A stretch of DNA of 14,035 bases from CALLPQ01 sp964479275 (GTDB lineage Bacteria; Pseudomonadota; Alphaproteobacteria; Caulobacterales; Parvularculaceae): assembly GCA_964479275.1 (NCBI GenBank), contig CAYZLR010000090.1, forward strand, positions 1 to 14,035, written 5' to 3'. The position numbers and the translations under genes were made by a program. Shown in pieces: positions 1-6,486 of this stretch; positions within the stretch are counted from its first letter, which is position 1, and every line of letters starts with the position of its first letter. The notes under the pieces are model-generated. The model had not been told where the DNA came from. It was given only the letters and a program-made list of their open reading frames with translations, and did no database searches.

Positions 1-136
1 CGTATGATCTCAAGACGACTGGCTAAATATTAGTTTTGAATCGGACTCTCAGCAATAGAGATTTTCTTGCGGGATTTAAAACAATTCCAGATCAAGTGGC
101 TATCGGCTGAAGGTCTGGAAATGCGACTAAGCAATA

Positions 137-182
137 GCTTAAAGTACCTCCTAGTTCTATATCATGCGAAGGTGCTTTAAGC
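137..182. repeat. Imperfect 13-bp inverted repeat just downstream of the methionine synthase module
   Basis: The arms are 137-149 (GCTTAAAGTACCT) and 170-182 (AGGTGCTTTAAGC). They pair at 12 of 13 positions across a 20-base spacer. The structure starts directly after the stop codon of the leftward gene, so it would form at the 3' end of that transcript. It has no T-run and is therefore not a typical intrinsic terminator. A second, weaker dyad (TTCCAGA/TCTGGAA) spans 85-120. I see no gene in 1-184. Confidence 0.5.
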
Positions 183-184
183 CT

Positions 185-1264
185 TTACAAAGTAAAGGGC
201 TCTAATCCGGAAAGGCGCATCGCGGTTTCCCGCTCCGGTATTTTGCGCGGCGCTACCCCTTTTACTGCCTTTGCATAAGCCGCTATATGTGACGGCGTCG
301 TACCACAACACCCTCCCATAACGTTGAGAAGCCCCGATTGCGCCCACTCGCGCAAATGAACGGTCATCATTTCCGGTGTTTCATCATAACCGCCAAAAGC
401 ATTCGGCAAACCAGCATTAGGATATGCCGAGACATAGGTATCTGCAATGCGCGATATTTCATCGACATAAGGACGCATCAGATCTGGTCCGAGAGCGCAA
501 TTAATACCGACAAGTAATGGTTTCGCGTGACGAATGGCATTCCAGAAAGCTTCGGTTGTTTGCCCAGATAATGTTCGACCAGACTGGTCTGTGATCGTTA
601 CGGACAACATCAGTGGAACTGAATACCCGAGCTCCGAAAACAATTCCTGCACCCCATAAATTGCAGCTTTTGCGTTCAATGTATCAAAGATTGTTTCAAT
701 TAAGATCAAATCCACCCCCCCCTCTAACAACCCCAGTGCCGCATCGCGGTAAGCGGTAACCAATTCCTGATAATCCACATTTCTTTTTCCAGGATCATTC
801 ACGTCAGGTGAAATCGATGCTGTACGGTTCGTCGGTCCCATTGCGCCAGCTACAAATCGTGGCCGATCAGCAGTGGCCGCATTATCAGCAGCCTCTCTCG
901 CCAAGCGTGCACCCTCTACATTGAGTTCGTGAACCAAATCCTCCATTCCATAATCAGCCTGCGCAATCGTCGTTGCAGAAAATGTATTGGTCTCAATAAT
1001 GTCAGCATCTGCGTCAAGATAGGCATTGTGCATGTCAGTTATAATGTCAGGACGTGACAATATTAAAAGATCATTATTGCCTTTGACGTCTTGATCCCAA
1101 TCTTGAAAGCGATCACCACGATAACCGGCTTCATCCAGCTCATATTGCTGGATGAAAGTGCCAGCAGCACCGTCAAGAATGAGAATGCGCTCCTCAAAAA
1201 TAGCATTGAGTTTTTTCAATCGCGCCGCGCGACCGGGAAAGGGATCAGATTTTGAATTCAGCAT
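185..1264 (-). CDS. metH: Homocysteine S-methyltransferase module of cobalamin-dependent methionine synthase (stand-alone MetH N-terminal domain)
   Basis: This is the zinc-dependent homocysteine-activating module of MetH, which accepts a methyl group from methylcobalamin in the last step of methionine synthesis in the cytosol. Numbering from the ATG at 1264 (359 residues), the start LILDGAAGTFIQ and the ETNTFSAT motif match the MetH barrel. The three zinc ligands are present: Cys256 in GINC, and Cys319 and Cys320 in GGCCGTT. The spacing of 63 equals that of E. coli Cys247/Cys310. The protein stops just after SGLEPF, where full-length MetH (about 1200 residues) continues into the folate, cobalamin and reactivation domains. 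Split metH genes are known in alphaproteobacteria, and the second half is not in this window. A TTG directly upstream (1267) would add one residue; no good Shine-Dalgarno is seen for either start. The family is certain; calling it metH rather than another homocysteine methyltransferase is very likely. Confidence 0.93.
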   Translation of the reverse strand: MLNSKSDPFPGRAARLKKLNAIFEERILILDGAAGTFIQQYELDEAGYRGDRFQDWDQDVKGNNDLLILSRPDIITDMHNAYLDADADIIETNTFSATTIAQADYGMEDLVHELNVEGARLAREAADNAATADRPRFVAGAMGPTNRTASISPDVNDPGKRNVDYQELVTAYRDAALGLLEGGVDLILIETIFDTLNAKAAIYGVQELFSELGYSVPLMLSVTITDQSGRTLSGQTTEAFWNAIRHAKPLLVGINCALGPDLMRPYVDEISRIADTYVSAYPNAGLPNAFGGYDETPEMMTVHLREWAQSGLLNVMGGCCGTTPSHIAAYAKAVKGVAPRKIPERETAMRLSGLEPFTL

Positions 1265-1271
1265 CAAGATT

Positions 1272-1284
1272 TAACCATTGGTTA
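1272..1284. promoter_or_regulatory. 13-bp palindrome next to the metH-module start codon
   Basis: TAACCATTGGTTA is a perfect 6-1-6 palindrome seven bases upstream of the ATG at 1264, covering the ribosome-binding position of the leftward gene. It could be a protein-binding site or a small hairpin limiting translation. No function is shown by the sequence alone. Confidence 0.3.
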
Positions 1285-1290
1285 TGTAGC

Positions 1291-1320
1291 AATATAAGGA
1301 AATGTTTATATCCTTATATT
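1291..1320. promoter_or_regulatory. Perfect 10-bp inverted repeat in the divergent metH/phosphatase promoter region (candidate operator)
   Basis: AATATAAGGA (1291-1300) and TCCTTATATT (1311-1320) are perfect complements separated by 10 bases, so the half-sites are centred 20 bp apart, two helical turns. The AT-rich ATAT-plus-AAGG/CCTT composition recalls operators of ArsR-family regulators. One of these, SahR, responds to S-adenosylhomocysteine and controls methionine-cycle genes in several proteobacteria. That link is inferred from position and general appearance; I have not aligned it to a motif matrix. It lies 27 bases upstream of the metH-module start and 41 bases upstream of the phosphatase start. 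Confidence 0.5.
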
Positions 1321-1361
1321 TACTATTAGCGCAAGACCCAGATTTATGATATTGAGCATTT

Positions 1362-1826
1362 ATGAAGCGAATTCTTTTTGTTTGCCTTGGAAATATTTGC
1401 CGCTCTCCCGCTGCAGAAGGGGTTTTGCGTACCCGCTCGGGTGAACGAGCGTTAAGTTTGTACATTGAGTCAGCCGGTACAGGTGAATGGCATGCAGGAA
1501 ACCCTCCTGATGGGCGGATGATCAAAGCAATGGCTGGGCGTAAAATCGATATCTCTCATCAAAGAGCCCGTCAGGTTGAACTCTCCGATTTTTACACATT
1601 TGATTATATCTTGACGATGGACATGCGTAATTATGAAGATCTCCTCGCGCTCGCACCGCCAAATCGGGAAAGCGACATTCGGCTTTTTCTTGATTTTGCA
1701 GGGGGAGAAATACGGGAAACTCCCGCCCCTTATTATGGAGGCCCTGACGGTTTTGAAACTGTTATAGACTTAATCGAACAGGGAACGAAAGGGTTTCTGG
1801 ATTTCTTGGAAGACGAGCTGAATTAA
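1362..1826 (+). CDS. Low-molecular-weight protein tyrosine phosphatase family protein lacking the usual general-acid Asp
   Basis: The 154 residues match the LMW-PTP/arsenate-reductase fold at the family's usual length. Cytosolic LMW-PTPs remove phosphate from phosphotyrosine. The P-loop near the N-terminus is CLGNICRS (Cys8, Arg14, Ser15), fitting C-X5-R-S. The SAGTGEWHAGNPPDGRM block (38-54) is also typical. The late motif normally reads D-P-Y-Y with Asp as general acid; here it reads PAPYYGG with Ala122 (codon GCC) in the Asp position, while Tyr124-Tyr125 remain. Known Asp-to-Ala mutants of this family bind substrate but turn over very slowly. The protein may therefore be a weak enzyme, use another acid, or act as a binding protein. 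The ATG at 1362 has only a weak upstream GAG; MKRILFV is the usual family start. The gene converges on lysA with 9 bases between stops. Confidence 0.93.
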   Translation: MKRILFVCLGNICRSPAAEGVLRTRSGERALSLYIESAGTGEWHAGNPPDGRMIKAMAGRKIDISHQRARQVELSDFYTFDYILTMDMRNYEDLLALAPPNRESDIRLFLDFAGGEIRETPAPYYGGPDGFETVIDLIEQGTKGFLDFLEDELN

Positions 1827-1835
1827 CTAAGCATA

Positions 1836-3101
1836 TTATAACCAATCGGCGACCACATCACGTTTCAACATATCGTCATAATCAGGACGCTGACGAATAA
1901 TAGAATATTTCGTATCATTAACCAACACTTCCGGAATTAAAGGCCGGGTATTATACTCAGAAGCTTGCACAGCGCCATACGCCCCTGCCGACATAAACGC
2001 GACCAAATCCCCAGATTTCATCAGAGGTAAATCACGTTCTCTGGTAAAACGATCGCCCGTTTCGCAAATAGGTCCAACCACATCAAAAGATGAGCGCTCC
2101 CCTCCCTCTAATGGTTTCGCCACTGGTATAATATCGTGCCAAGCGTCGTAGAGTGCAGGACGAATAAGGTCGTTCATGCCAGCATCTAAAATCAAAAACT
2201 GGCGCTCAGCCCCCTGTTTGACATAGATCACTTTTGAAACCAAAATCCCTGCATTACCAACAATCATACGTCCGGGTTCAAAAATTAACTTTACGCCGAG
2301 GGGGTCGGCAATTGCTCTAATCATTTTTGCATAATCGTCAGGATGGGGCGGCGTTTCACCCTGATCACCATACGAAATGCCAAGCCCTCCCCCAAGATCA
2401 ATACGATCAATCTTGCACCCATCCTCTCTTAACGCTTGGACCAGATCAGCAACTTTTTTAAACGCGACCTCAAAAGGCGCAAGCTCTGCAATCTGACTAC
2501 CAATATGGACATCAACACCGCGCACATCAATGCCAGCCATTTGCTCAGCTTTTTGATAAAGTGCGCGTGCATGCTCCCACACGATTCCAAATTTCACTTC
2601 TGCAACGCCAGTTGATATTTTTTCATGACCGCCCGCACTCACATCTGGGTTAACACGAAAGGCAATGGGCGCATTAAGGCCTTTTGCTAAAGCGGTTTCA
2701 TTTAATAGATCCAATTCGGGTTCGGATTCGACATTGAATTGGAGTATGCCAGCATCCAAAGCAAGCGCCATTTCTTCTGCGGTTTTTCCGACACCAGAAA
2801 AAACAATTTTTTTTGCGGCGATGCCTGCAGCAAGCGCACGACGAAGCTCACCACCGGAAACCACATCTGCCCCCGCTCCTTCACTGGCCAATATTTTCAA
2901 AACTGATAAATTAGAATTGGCTTTTACCGAATAAGCAGTGAGAACATCCGCATCTCCAAAAGCGCCGCGAAAAACCTGCATATGTCGGCGCAGTGTTGCT
3001 TCACTGTAACAATAAAATGGTGTACCCACGTCACGCGATAATGCTTCGAGAGAAATTTTCTCCGCATGGAGAGTATTATTTAAATAATTGAAGTGATGCA
3101 A
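1836..3101 (-). CDS. lysA: Diaminopimelate decarboxylase
   Basis: LysA is a cytosolic PLP enzyme that decarboxylates meso-diaminopimelate to L-lysine, the last step of the pathway. The protein is a fold-type III barrel followed by a beta domain. Numbering from the chosen start (421 residues): Lys60 in YSVKANSN is the Schiff-base lysine, His199 is in VHIGSQ, the glycine loop GGGLG is at 237-241, EPGR at 275-278, and Cys346 in CETGD is the active-site cysteine from the partner subunit. I place the start at a TTG (3101-3099) because the protein then begins HHFNY as relatives do, and GAGG sits 5 bases upstream. The ATG at 3134 adds 11 unusual residues and its GAGGG directly abuts the codon, too close for a ribosome site. 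The gene follows the small lipoprotein gene at 3199-3309 on the same strand, a common alphaproteobacterial pairing. Confidence 0.96.
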   Translation of the reverse strand: MHHFNYLNNTLHAEKISLEALSRDVGTPFYCYSEATLRRHMQVFRGAFGDADVLTAYSVKANSNLSVLKILASEGAGADVVSGGELRRALAAGIAAKKIVFSGVGKTAEEMALALDAGILQFNVESEPELDLLNETALAKGLNAPIAFRVNPDVSAGGHEKISTGVAEVKFGIVWEHARALYQKAEQMAGIDVRGVDVHIGSQIAELAPFEVAFKKVADLVQALREDGCKIDRIDLGGGLGISYGDQGETPPHPDDYAKMIRAIADPLGVKLIFEPGRMIVGNAGILVSKVIYVKQGAERQFLILDAGMNDLIRPALYDAWHDIIPVAKPLEGGERSSFDVVGPICETGDRFTRERDLPLMKSGDLVAFMSAGAYGAVQASEYNTRPLIPEVLVNDTKYSIIRQRPDYDDMLKRDVVADWL

Positions 3102-3198
3102 GAGAACCTCGAAGTATTTTAAAAAAACAAACATCCCTCAAAGCAATTTTGGCTTTTGCTTCGAAAAGAACACACAGATAATGTGATTTTAGAGATCA

Positions 3199-3309
3199 TT
3201 AGCCAATTATCGTCATAGGGGCCATCGTATCTGGAGGTCTCACCGGGACTTTTTTCCCGCAAGCCCCCAATATGCTTATGACAAAAAGCGCGATCATGAT
3301 TTTTTTCAT
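3199..3309 (-). CDS. lptM: 36-residue lipoprotein, LptM/YifL-like, upstream of lysA
   Basis: This short gene encodes a lysine-start, hydrophobic signal peptide (residues 1-13) ending in a lipobox L-G-A-C with the lipidated Cys17. A short hydrophilic tail follows, beginning CGKKVPVRPPD. The LptM family has a signal peptide, a CGxKGP-type motif and a proline-rich tail. In E. coli LptM (formerly YifL) helps assemble the LptDE lipopolysaccharide translocon at the outer membrane and is encoded next to the lysine gene dapF; in alphaproteobacteria a similar tiny lipoprotein precedes lysA. Here the usual Gly-Pro after the lysines is Val-Pro, so the match is partial. AGGAGA lies 6 bases before the ATG at 3309, and the TAA is at 3201-3199. 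Gly at +2 favours outer-membrane sorting by E. coli rules. Existence as a gene is well supported; function is by analogy. Confidence 0.8.
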   Translation of the reverse strand: MKKIMIALFVISILGACGKKVPVRPPDTMAPMTIIG

Positions 3310-3514
3310 ATTATGTCTCCTTGATGCTTTGCTCATAGACAGTTTACTTCATCTTCTCAATGATTTTGAGTTTACGCCAAAAATTTATCATAACAATCCC
3401 GGATATTCCCCCTTGATGCTCATCTTGGATGCGCTTACCTCTTGTCAGGGCTTGCTCTTTCAAGTCCAATCTGATTTGTCTGAACGCGCATACAATAAAC
3501 TGGGATGATTACCA

Positions 3515-4144
3515 ATGAAGTCACCTCGATTTTGGTTGATAATATGGGGCTCAATTGGCGCTATATTTTTAGTATATCTTGCTATTTCTTCCAGCCTACC
3601 GCAGAAAAATAGCTGGTCTCAATCTGGACAAACCCCTGTTTCGCAAGCAGCAGTTGGACCGTTTTTAGTTGGAGATATGACCGATTTCACGCCAGCCTTC
3701 CCCCCAAGGCGCGCTCCGGAAATCCCCTTTACGCATCAAGGAAAGGAAATTTACCTCAAGCAATTCCGAGACAAAGTCGTATTGGTAAACTTTTGGGCGA
3801 CCTGGTGCGCTCCCTGCTTGAAGGAATTACCCTCTTTGAACAATCTGCAAAAGCAATTTGACACCAATGAGTTTGAAATTGTCGCAATAGCGGCGGACCC
3901 ACGAGGGCCTAAGGTTGCGCAAGACTATCTATCAAAGCTTAACATAGATACGTTGCAACTCTATGCGGACCCGCGATTGTTGTTTGCCAGTGCCATCGGC
4001 GGTGCCAACGTCCTTCCCGTCTCGATCTTATACGATACAAAAGGCAATGAAATTGGTCGTTTGGTCGGTGAAGCCGTTTGGGACAGCCCTGAAGCCATTA
4101 ACCTGATTAAAGCTGCAGTAAATAAGCAAAAAATAACCCGCTAA
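3515..4144 (+). CDS. tlpA: TlpA-like membrane-anchored thiol:disulfide oxidoreductase
   Basis: The 209-residue protein has one N-terminal membrane segment (about residues 7-28, WLIIWGSIGAIFLVYLA) and a periplasmic thioredoxin domain from about residue 65. The active site is W-C-A-P-C (Cys98, Cys101) in the context NFWATWCAPC. The cis-proline loop is NVLP with Pro168. TlpA/ResA-type proteins reduce periplasmic disulfides, often in cytochrome maturation or copper-centre assembly; the substrate here is unknown. No convincing Shine-Dalgarno precedes the ATG, though the start gives a proper anchor. Alphaproteobacteria often carry tlpA divergent from argH-lipoprotein-lysA; here tlpA is divergent from the lipoprotein gene and argH is missing between them. 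The 205-base gap from 3310 to 3514 shows no convincing gene. Confidence 0.9.
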   Translation: MKSPRFWLIIWGSIGAIFLVYLAISSSLPQKNSWSQSGQTPVSQAAVGPFLVGDMTDFTPAFPPRRAPEIPFTHQGKEIYLKQFRDKVVLVNFWATWCAPCLKELPSLNNLQKQFDTNEFEIVAIAADPRGPKVAQDYLSKLNIDTLQLYADPRLLFASAIGGANVLPVSILYDTKGNEIGRLVGEAVWDSPEAINLIKAAVNKQKITR

Positions 4145-4328
4145 CTGCAATATTTTAAGCTTTTTTATATCGCGACTTCGACAATTGAGACGAAAAAAAC
4201 GGATTACCGTTATGTAAGGTCGACTGATCGCGTTTTTCACCGAGAGTACTGGTAAAATTCAACGCAACTCACTATTTAGTCATAACATACTGATACAAAA
4301 GAGTTTCATTTATCCAAGGGCCTGAACG

Positions 4329-4368
4329 TGTCACCAACAAGAGCCTTATAGAGTGAGAAGTGGTGACA
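4329..4368. promoter_or_regulatory. 8-bp inverted repeat upstream of the large lipoprotein gene
   Basis: TGTCACCA (4329-4336) and TGGTGACA (4361-4368) are perfect complements separated by 24 bases, ending 38 bases before the lipoprotein ATG at 4407. The centre-to-centre distance of 32 bp is about three helical turns, which suits a dimeric regulator. An AT-rich ATAATAT stretch just downstream could be part of a -10 region. Binding of any protein is only inference. Confidence 0.35.
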
Positions 4369-4406
4369 TAATATCTGTGATTAGACATTAAAAAGGGGAT
4401 GTTTCC

Positions 4407-6095
4407 ATGTCTGCAAAAACTTATTTTCTAGCCAGTGTTGCTGCACTGACCTTAATTGGATGTGGCGGAGGAGATGATAAAGCTTCCGCATCGGACAATA
4501 CGACCATAACCACTGCCAGTGCAGATGCCTCTAAGGGATCGCCATTTGACAAAAAGTTTAAGCTGAGCGGCGCTTCAGCCTTAGATGTCGATGCGCTGTT
4601 CACGTCAATGGGTTATACCGGTGAAAAATTTTATGGGGCCTCAAATTATGACAAGGCCACAGGCGCAACCACTTTGACTGATATCCGCTTTGATGTAGAT
4701 GATGGAAACTTCATCACTATTGCTAAAGCAGAACTTTATGGCGTTGATCCTGGCGCAATTGATCAATTTCAAAATGGTGTTGCAACGCTTGAATCTCCCT
4801 TATTGTCTGTAGCCCAAAAAATTCGTCTTTACGATTTGAACTTTATTCCAAGTCAAGAAACGTCGGATAATTTGGAAGAAGTTGCGTTTTCGGTTGGTGG
4901 AATTGAAATTGACCAATTAAAATTACGAGAAGGCGGCATCGATAAATCTGCAAAAGAAGACACCCGTTTTGCACAAGCACTAAATTTGTTTGACCTTGGT
5001 GGGTTTTATTTAAAAGATTTAAATTTTGTAGTGGATAGTAAAAACGCTATCGCATTGAAGTTCTCCGCACCAGATTTTCGATTGGTTGGATTTGGCGGCG
5101 GTAAGCTCAATGCATTAATCGCTAATGATCTTGATTATACAATCAAACAATCCAAAGAAGCACTTGCTCTTGCGTTTAATGATCTCGGGCCACAAGCTTC
5201 CGAGATACTAAAAGGCCCTCTTGGTGCGATGCTCGGCCTGGATGGACAACGCCTGACAGCGAAAACTCTGTCTTGGCGCGATATTGATGCTTCTAAGCTT
5301 TTGCAATATGGCCTGAAAGGTGAAACCCCGCCTATGACGGAGAAAAACCTAATTAGCTTAGGCCGTGGGGAGATGAGTAATATCGAGCAATTTATTGGTA
5401 GTAAACGCCTATACAGCGCGAAATCATCAACTTTTGAAATGGGCAAATTTACTTGGCTCATTCCCAATGTCATTCGCGCAGATATCAAAGAAGCAAACTA
5501 TGATCTCACCGCCTATTTGCCCGCTGAAGAAGAAGAATTGCTCGGCATCATGAATAAATATGGCCTGAACAATATTGATGGCAATGGCGGTATGTTGTGG
5601 AATTATGACGACAAAGACGGTACAGCCAAAATCGATTATTCATTTAATATGAAGAATTTTGCCAATTTCAGCATGAATTTTGATGCCAACAATCTAAAAT
5701 ATGATGAGATTGCCACCCTGATCACCAACGAAGATCAACAAGACATGCTTAGCATAGGCAACTTCAAAAACTTTTCTCTGAAAATCGAAGATGATCATCT
5801 TCTCGATATGATCTTTGATATTACCGCCAATCAAATGGGCGCCGGGTCAGGCAGTGACATTCGAGCATCTGCACCCGCCATGTTGCGTCTATCCAGCGGA
5901 CAAATCACTCAGATCAATCCCCTATTCAGCGGCTATGTAGACGCACTGGCAACTTTTCTCTCAGATGGTGGCACAATTGAAATTTCGGCTAATCCTGAAG
6001 AAGACCTCCCCTTTGCCCAACTCGGTATTATTGGACAAAGTGCGCCGCAAACTCTACCTGATGTACTCGGACTAAAAGTCACTCATAAGAAATAA
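4407..6095 (+). CDS. Large lipoprotein of unknown function (562 residues)
   Basis: I do not recognise this protein's family. It begins with a clear lipoprotein signal peptide (Lys4, hydrophobic core 7-17) and lipobox L-I-G-C with Cys19. A Ser/Thr/Ala/Asp-rich linker to about residue 48 follows, then about 500 residues of soluble sequence with no further membrane segment. The mature part alternates short hydrophobic and charged or amide-rich stretches, rich in Asp, Asn and Leu, as in a mostly beta secreted protein; there is no evident catalytic motif and only the one Cys. Residues after the Cys are Gly-Gly-Gly-Asp-Asp, so by E. coli Lol rules it would go to the outer membrane. AAGGGGA sits 9 bases before the ATG. 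It appears to be transcribed alone, ending at the strong terminator at 6114-6149. A role in the envelope is a reasonable guess; nothing more specific is supported. Confidence 0.9.
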   Translation: MSAKTYFLASVAALTLIGCGGGDDKASASDNTTITTASADASKGSPFDKKFKLSGASALDVDALFTSMGYTGEKFYGASNYDKATGATTLTDIRFDVDDGNFITIAKAELYGVDPGAIDQFQNGVATLESPLLSVAQKIRLYDLNFIPSQETSDNLEEVAFSVGGIEIDQLKLREGGIDKSAKEDTRFAQALNLFDLGGFYLKDLNFVVDSKNAIALKFSAPDFRLVGFGGGKLNALIANDLDYTIKQSKEALALAFNDLGPQASEILKGPLGAMLGLDGQRLTAKTLSWRDIDASKLLQYGLKGETPPMTEKNLISLGRGEMSNIEQFIGSKRLYSAKSSTFEMGKFTWLIPNVIRADIKEANYDLTAYLPAEEEELLGIMNKYGLNNIDGNGGMLWNYDDKDGTAKIDYSFNMKNFANFSMNFDANNLKYDEIATLITNEDQQDMLSIGNFKNFSLKIEDDHLLDMIFDITANQMGAGSGSDIRASAPAMLRLSSGQITQINPLFSGYVDALATFLSDGGTIEISANPEEDLPFAQLGIIGQSAPQTLPDVLGLKVTHKK

Positions 6096-6113
6096 ACTGA
6101 CACGATCCCATAT

Positions 6114-6149
6114 AATAAAGGCCGCCCTACCGGGCGGCCTTTATTTTTT
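6114..6149. terminator. Strong bidirectional intrinsic terminator
   Basis: A perfect 14-bp stem (6114-6127 with 6132-6145), core GGCCGCCC/GGGCGGCC, has a 4-base TACC loop and is followed by a run of T. It lies 18 bases after the lipoprotein stop and 15 bases before the end of the dodecin gene on the other strand. The A-rich left flank of the stem suggests that it serves both converging transcripts. Confidence 0.93.
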
Positions 6150-6164
6150 CAACATGAAAAAAAC

Positions 6165-6368
6165 TTAATCTTTTAGAATAAATGTCACTTTCAGGACTAC
6201 GCGATATTCCTTGATTTTACCATTATCCAGAATAAGCGATTGGTCTTTAACCCAAGCACCTTCAACATTTTTCAATGTTTTACTCGCTCTTTCAATGCCT
6301 TCTTCGACAGCATGTTGAAACCCTTTTGATGACCCAGCAATAATTTCTGTAACGCGTGCAACTGCCAT
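6165..6368 (-). CDS. Dodecin family flavin-binding protein
   Basis: The 67 residues match dodecins throughout: VARVTEI at the start, ASKTLKNVEGAW in the middle and YRVVLKVTFILKD at the end. Dodecins form hollow 12-subunit shells that bind riboflavin, FMN, FAD or related flavins in stacked pairs and are thought to buffer or store them in the cytosol. Trp39 and Gln43 lie in the segment (GAWVKDQ) that in relatives sandwiches and hydrogen-bonds the isoalloxazine ring. AGGAG lies 8 bases before the ATG at 6368, but it is inside one arm of a perfect inverted repeat (see 6368-6436), suggesting translation control. The gene converges on the large lipoprotein gene and lies 118 bases downstream of the dehydrogenase gene on the same strand. 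Confidence 0.95.
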   Translation of the reverse strand: MAVARVTEIIAGSSKGFQHAVEEGIERASKTLKNVEGAWVKDQSLILDNGKIKEYRVVLKVTFILKD

Positions 6369-6436
6369 TTATTTTCTCCTCATATTATCAAATATTACCT
6401 ATCTCACTATACTAAGTGATTTTAGGAGAAAATAAA
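6368..6436 (-). promoter_or_regulatory. 13-bp perfect inverted repeat masking the dodecin ribosome binding site
   Basis: Read on the minus strand, TTTATTTTCTCCT (6436-6424) pairs perfectly with AGGAGAAAATAAA (6380-6368). The second arm contains the Shine-Dalgarno AGGAG and reaches the A of the dodecin ATG. The 43-base spacer holds a small internal hairpin (TCACT/AGTGA, 6404-6419). If transcription starts upstream of 6436, the messenger would fold with its ribosome site and start codon in the stem. A TATAGT within the spacer could instead be a -10 element, in which case the repeat would act at DNA level. The repeat is certain; its role is inference. Confidence 0.6.
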
Positions 6437-6486
6437 ACAAAATTGCACGAGAGCGTTTTTGTTGATTTGTCTTAATCTATGTAAAT

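Noticed and set aside
30..134. A 34-codon minus-strand ORF starting at TTG behind a perfect AGGAGG
   Set aside because: The spacing from AGGAGG to the TTG is 12 bases, the product has no recognisable features, and the region is dominated by inverted repeats. It is not the missing half of MetH.
3272..3508. A plus-strand ORF of 78 residues ending just before tlpA
   Set aside because: It begins antisense to the signal peptide of the small lipoprotein, has no ribosome site and shows no family resemblance.
3347..3511. An open minus-strand frame that could have been the tail of argH
   Set aside because: The translation does not resemble the C-terminus of argininosuccinate lyase and lacks a plausible start, so I could not call it an argH remnant.
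4198..4211. AACGG/CCGTT hairpin followed on the minus strand by T residues, looking like a small terminator
   Set aside because: The stem is only 5 bp and no leftward gene ends there; it lies after the plus-strand tlpA.
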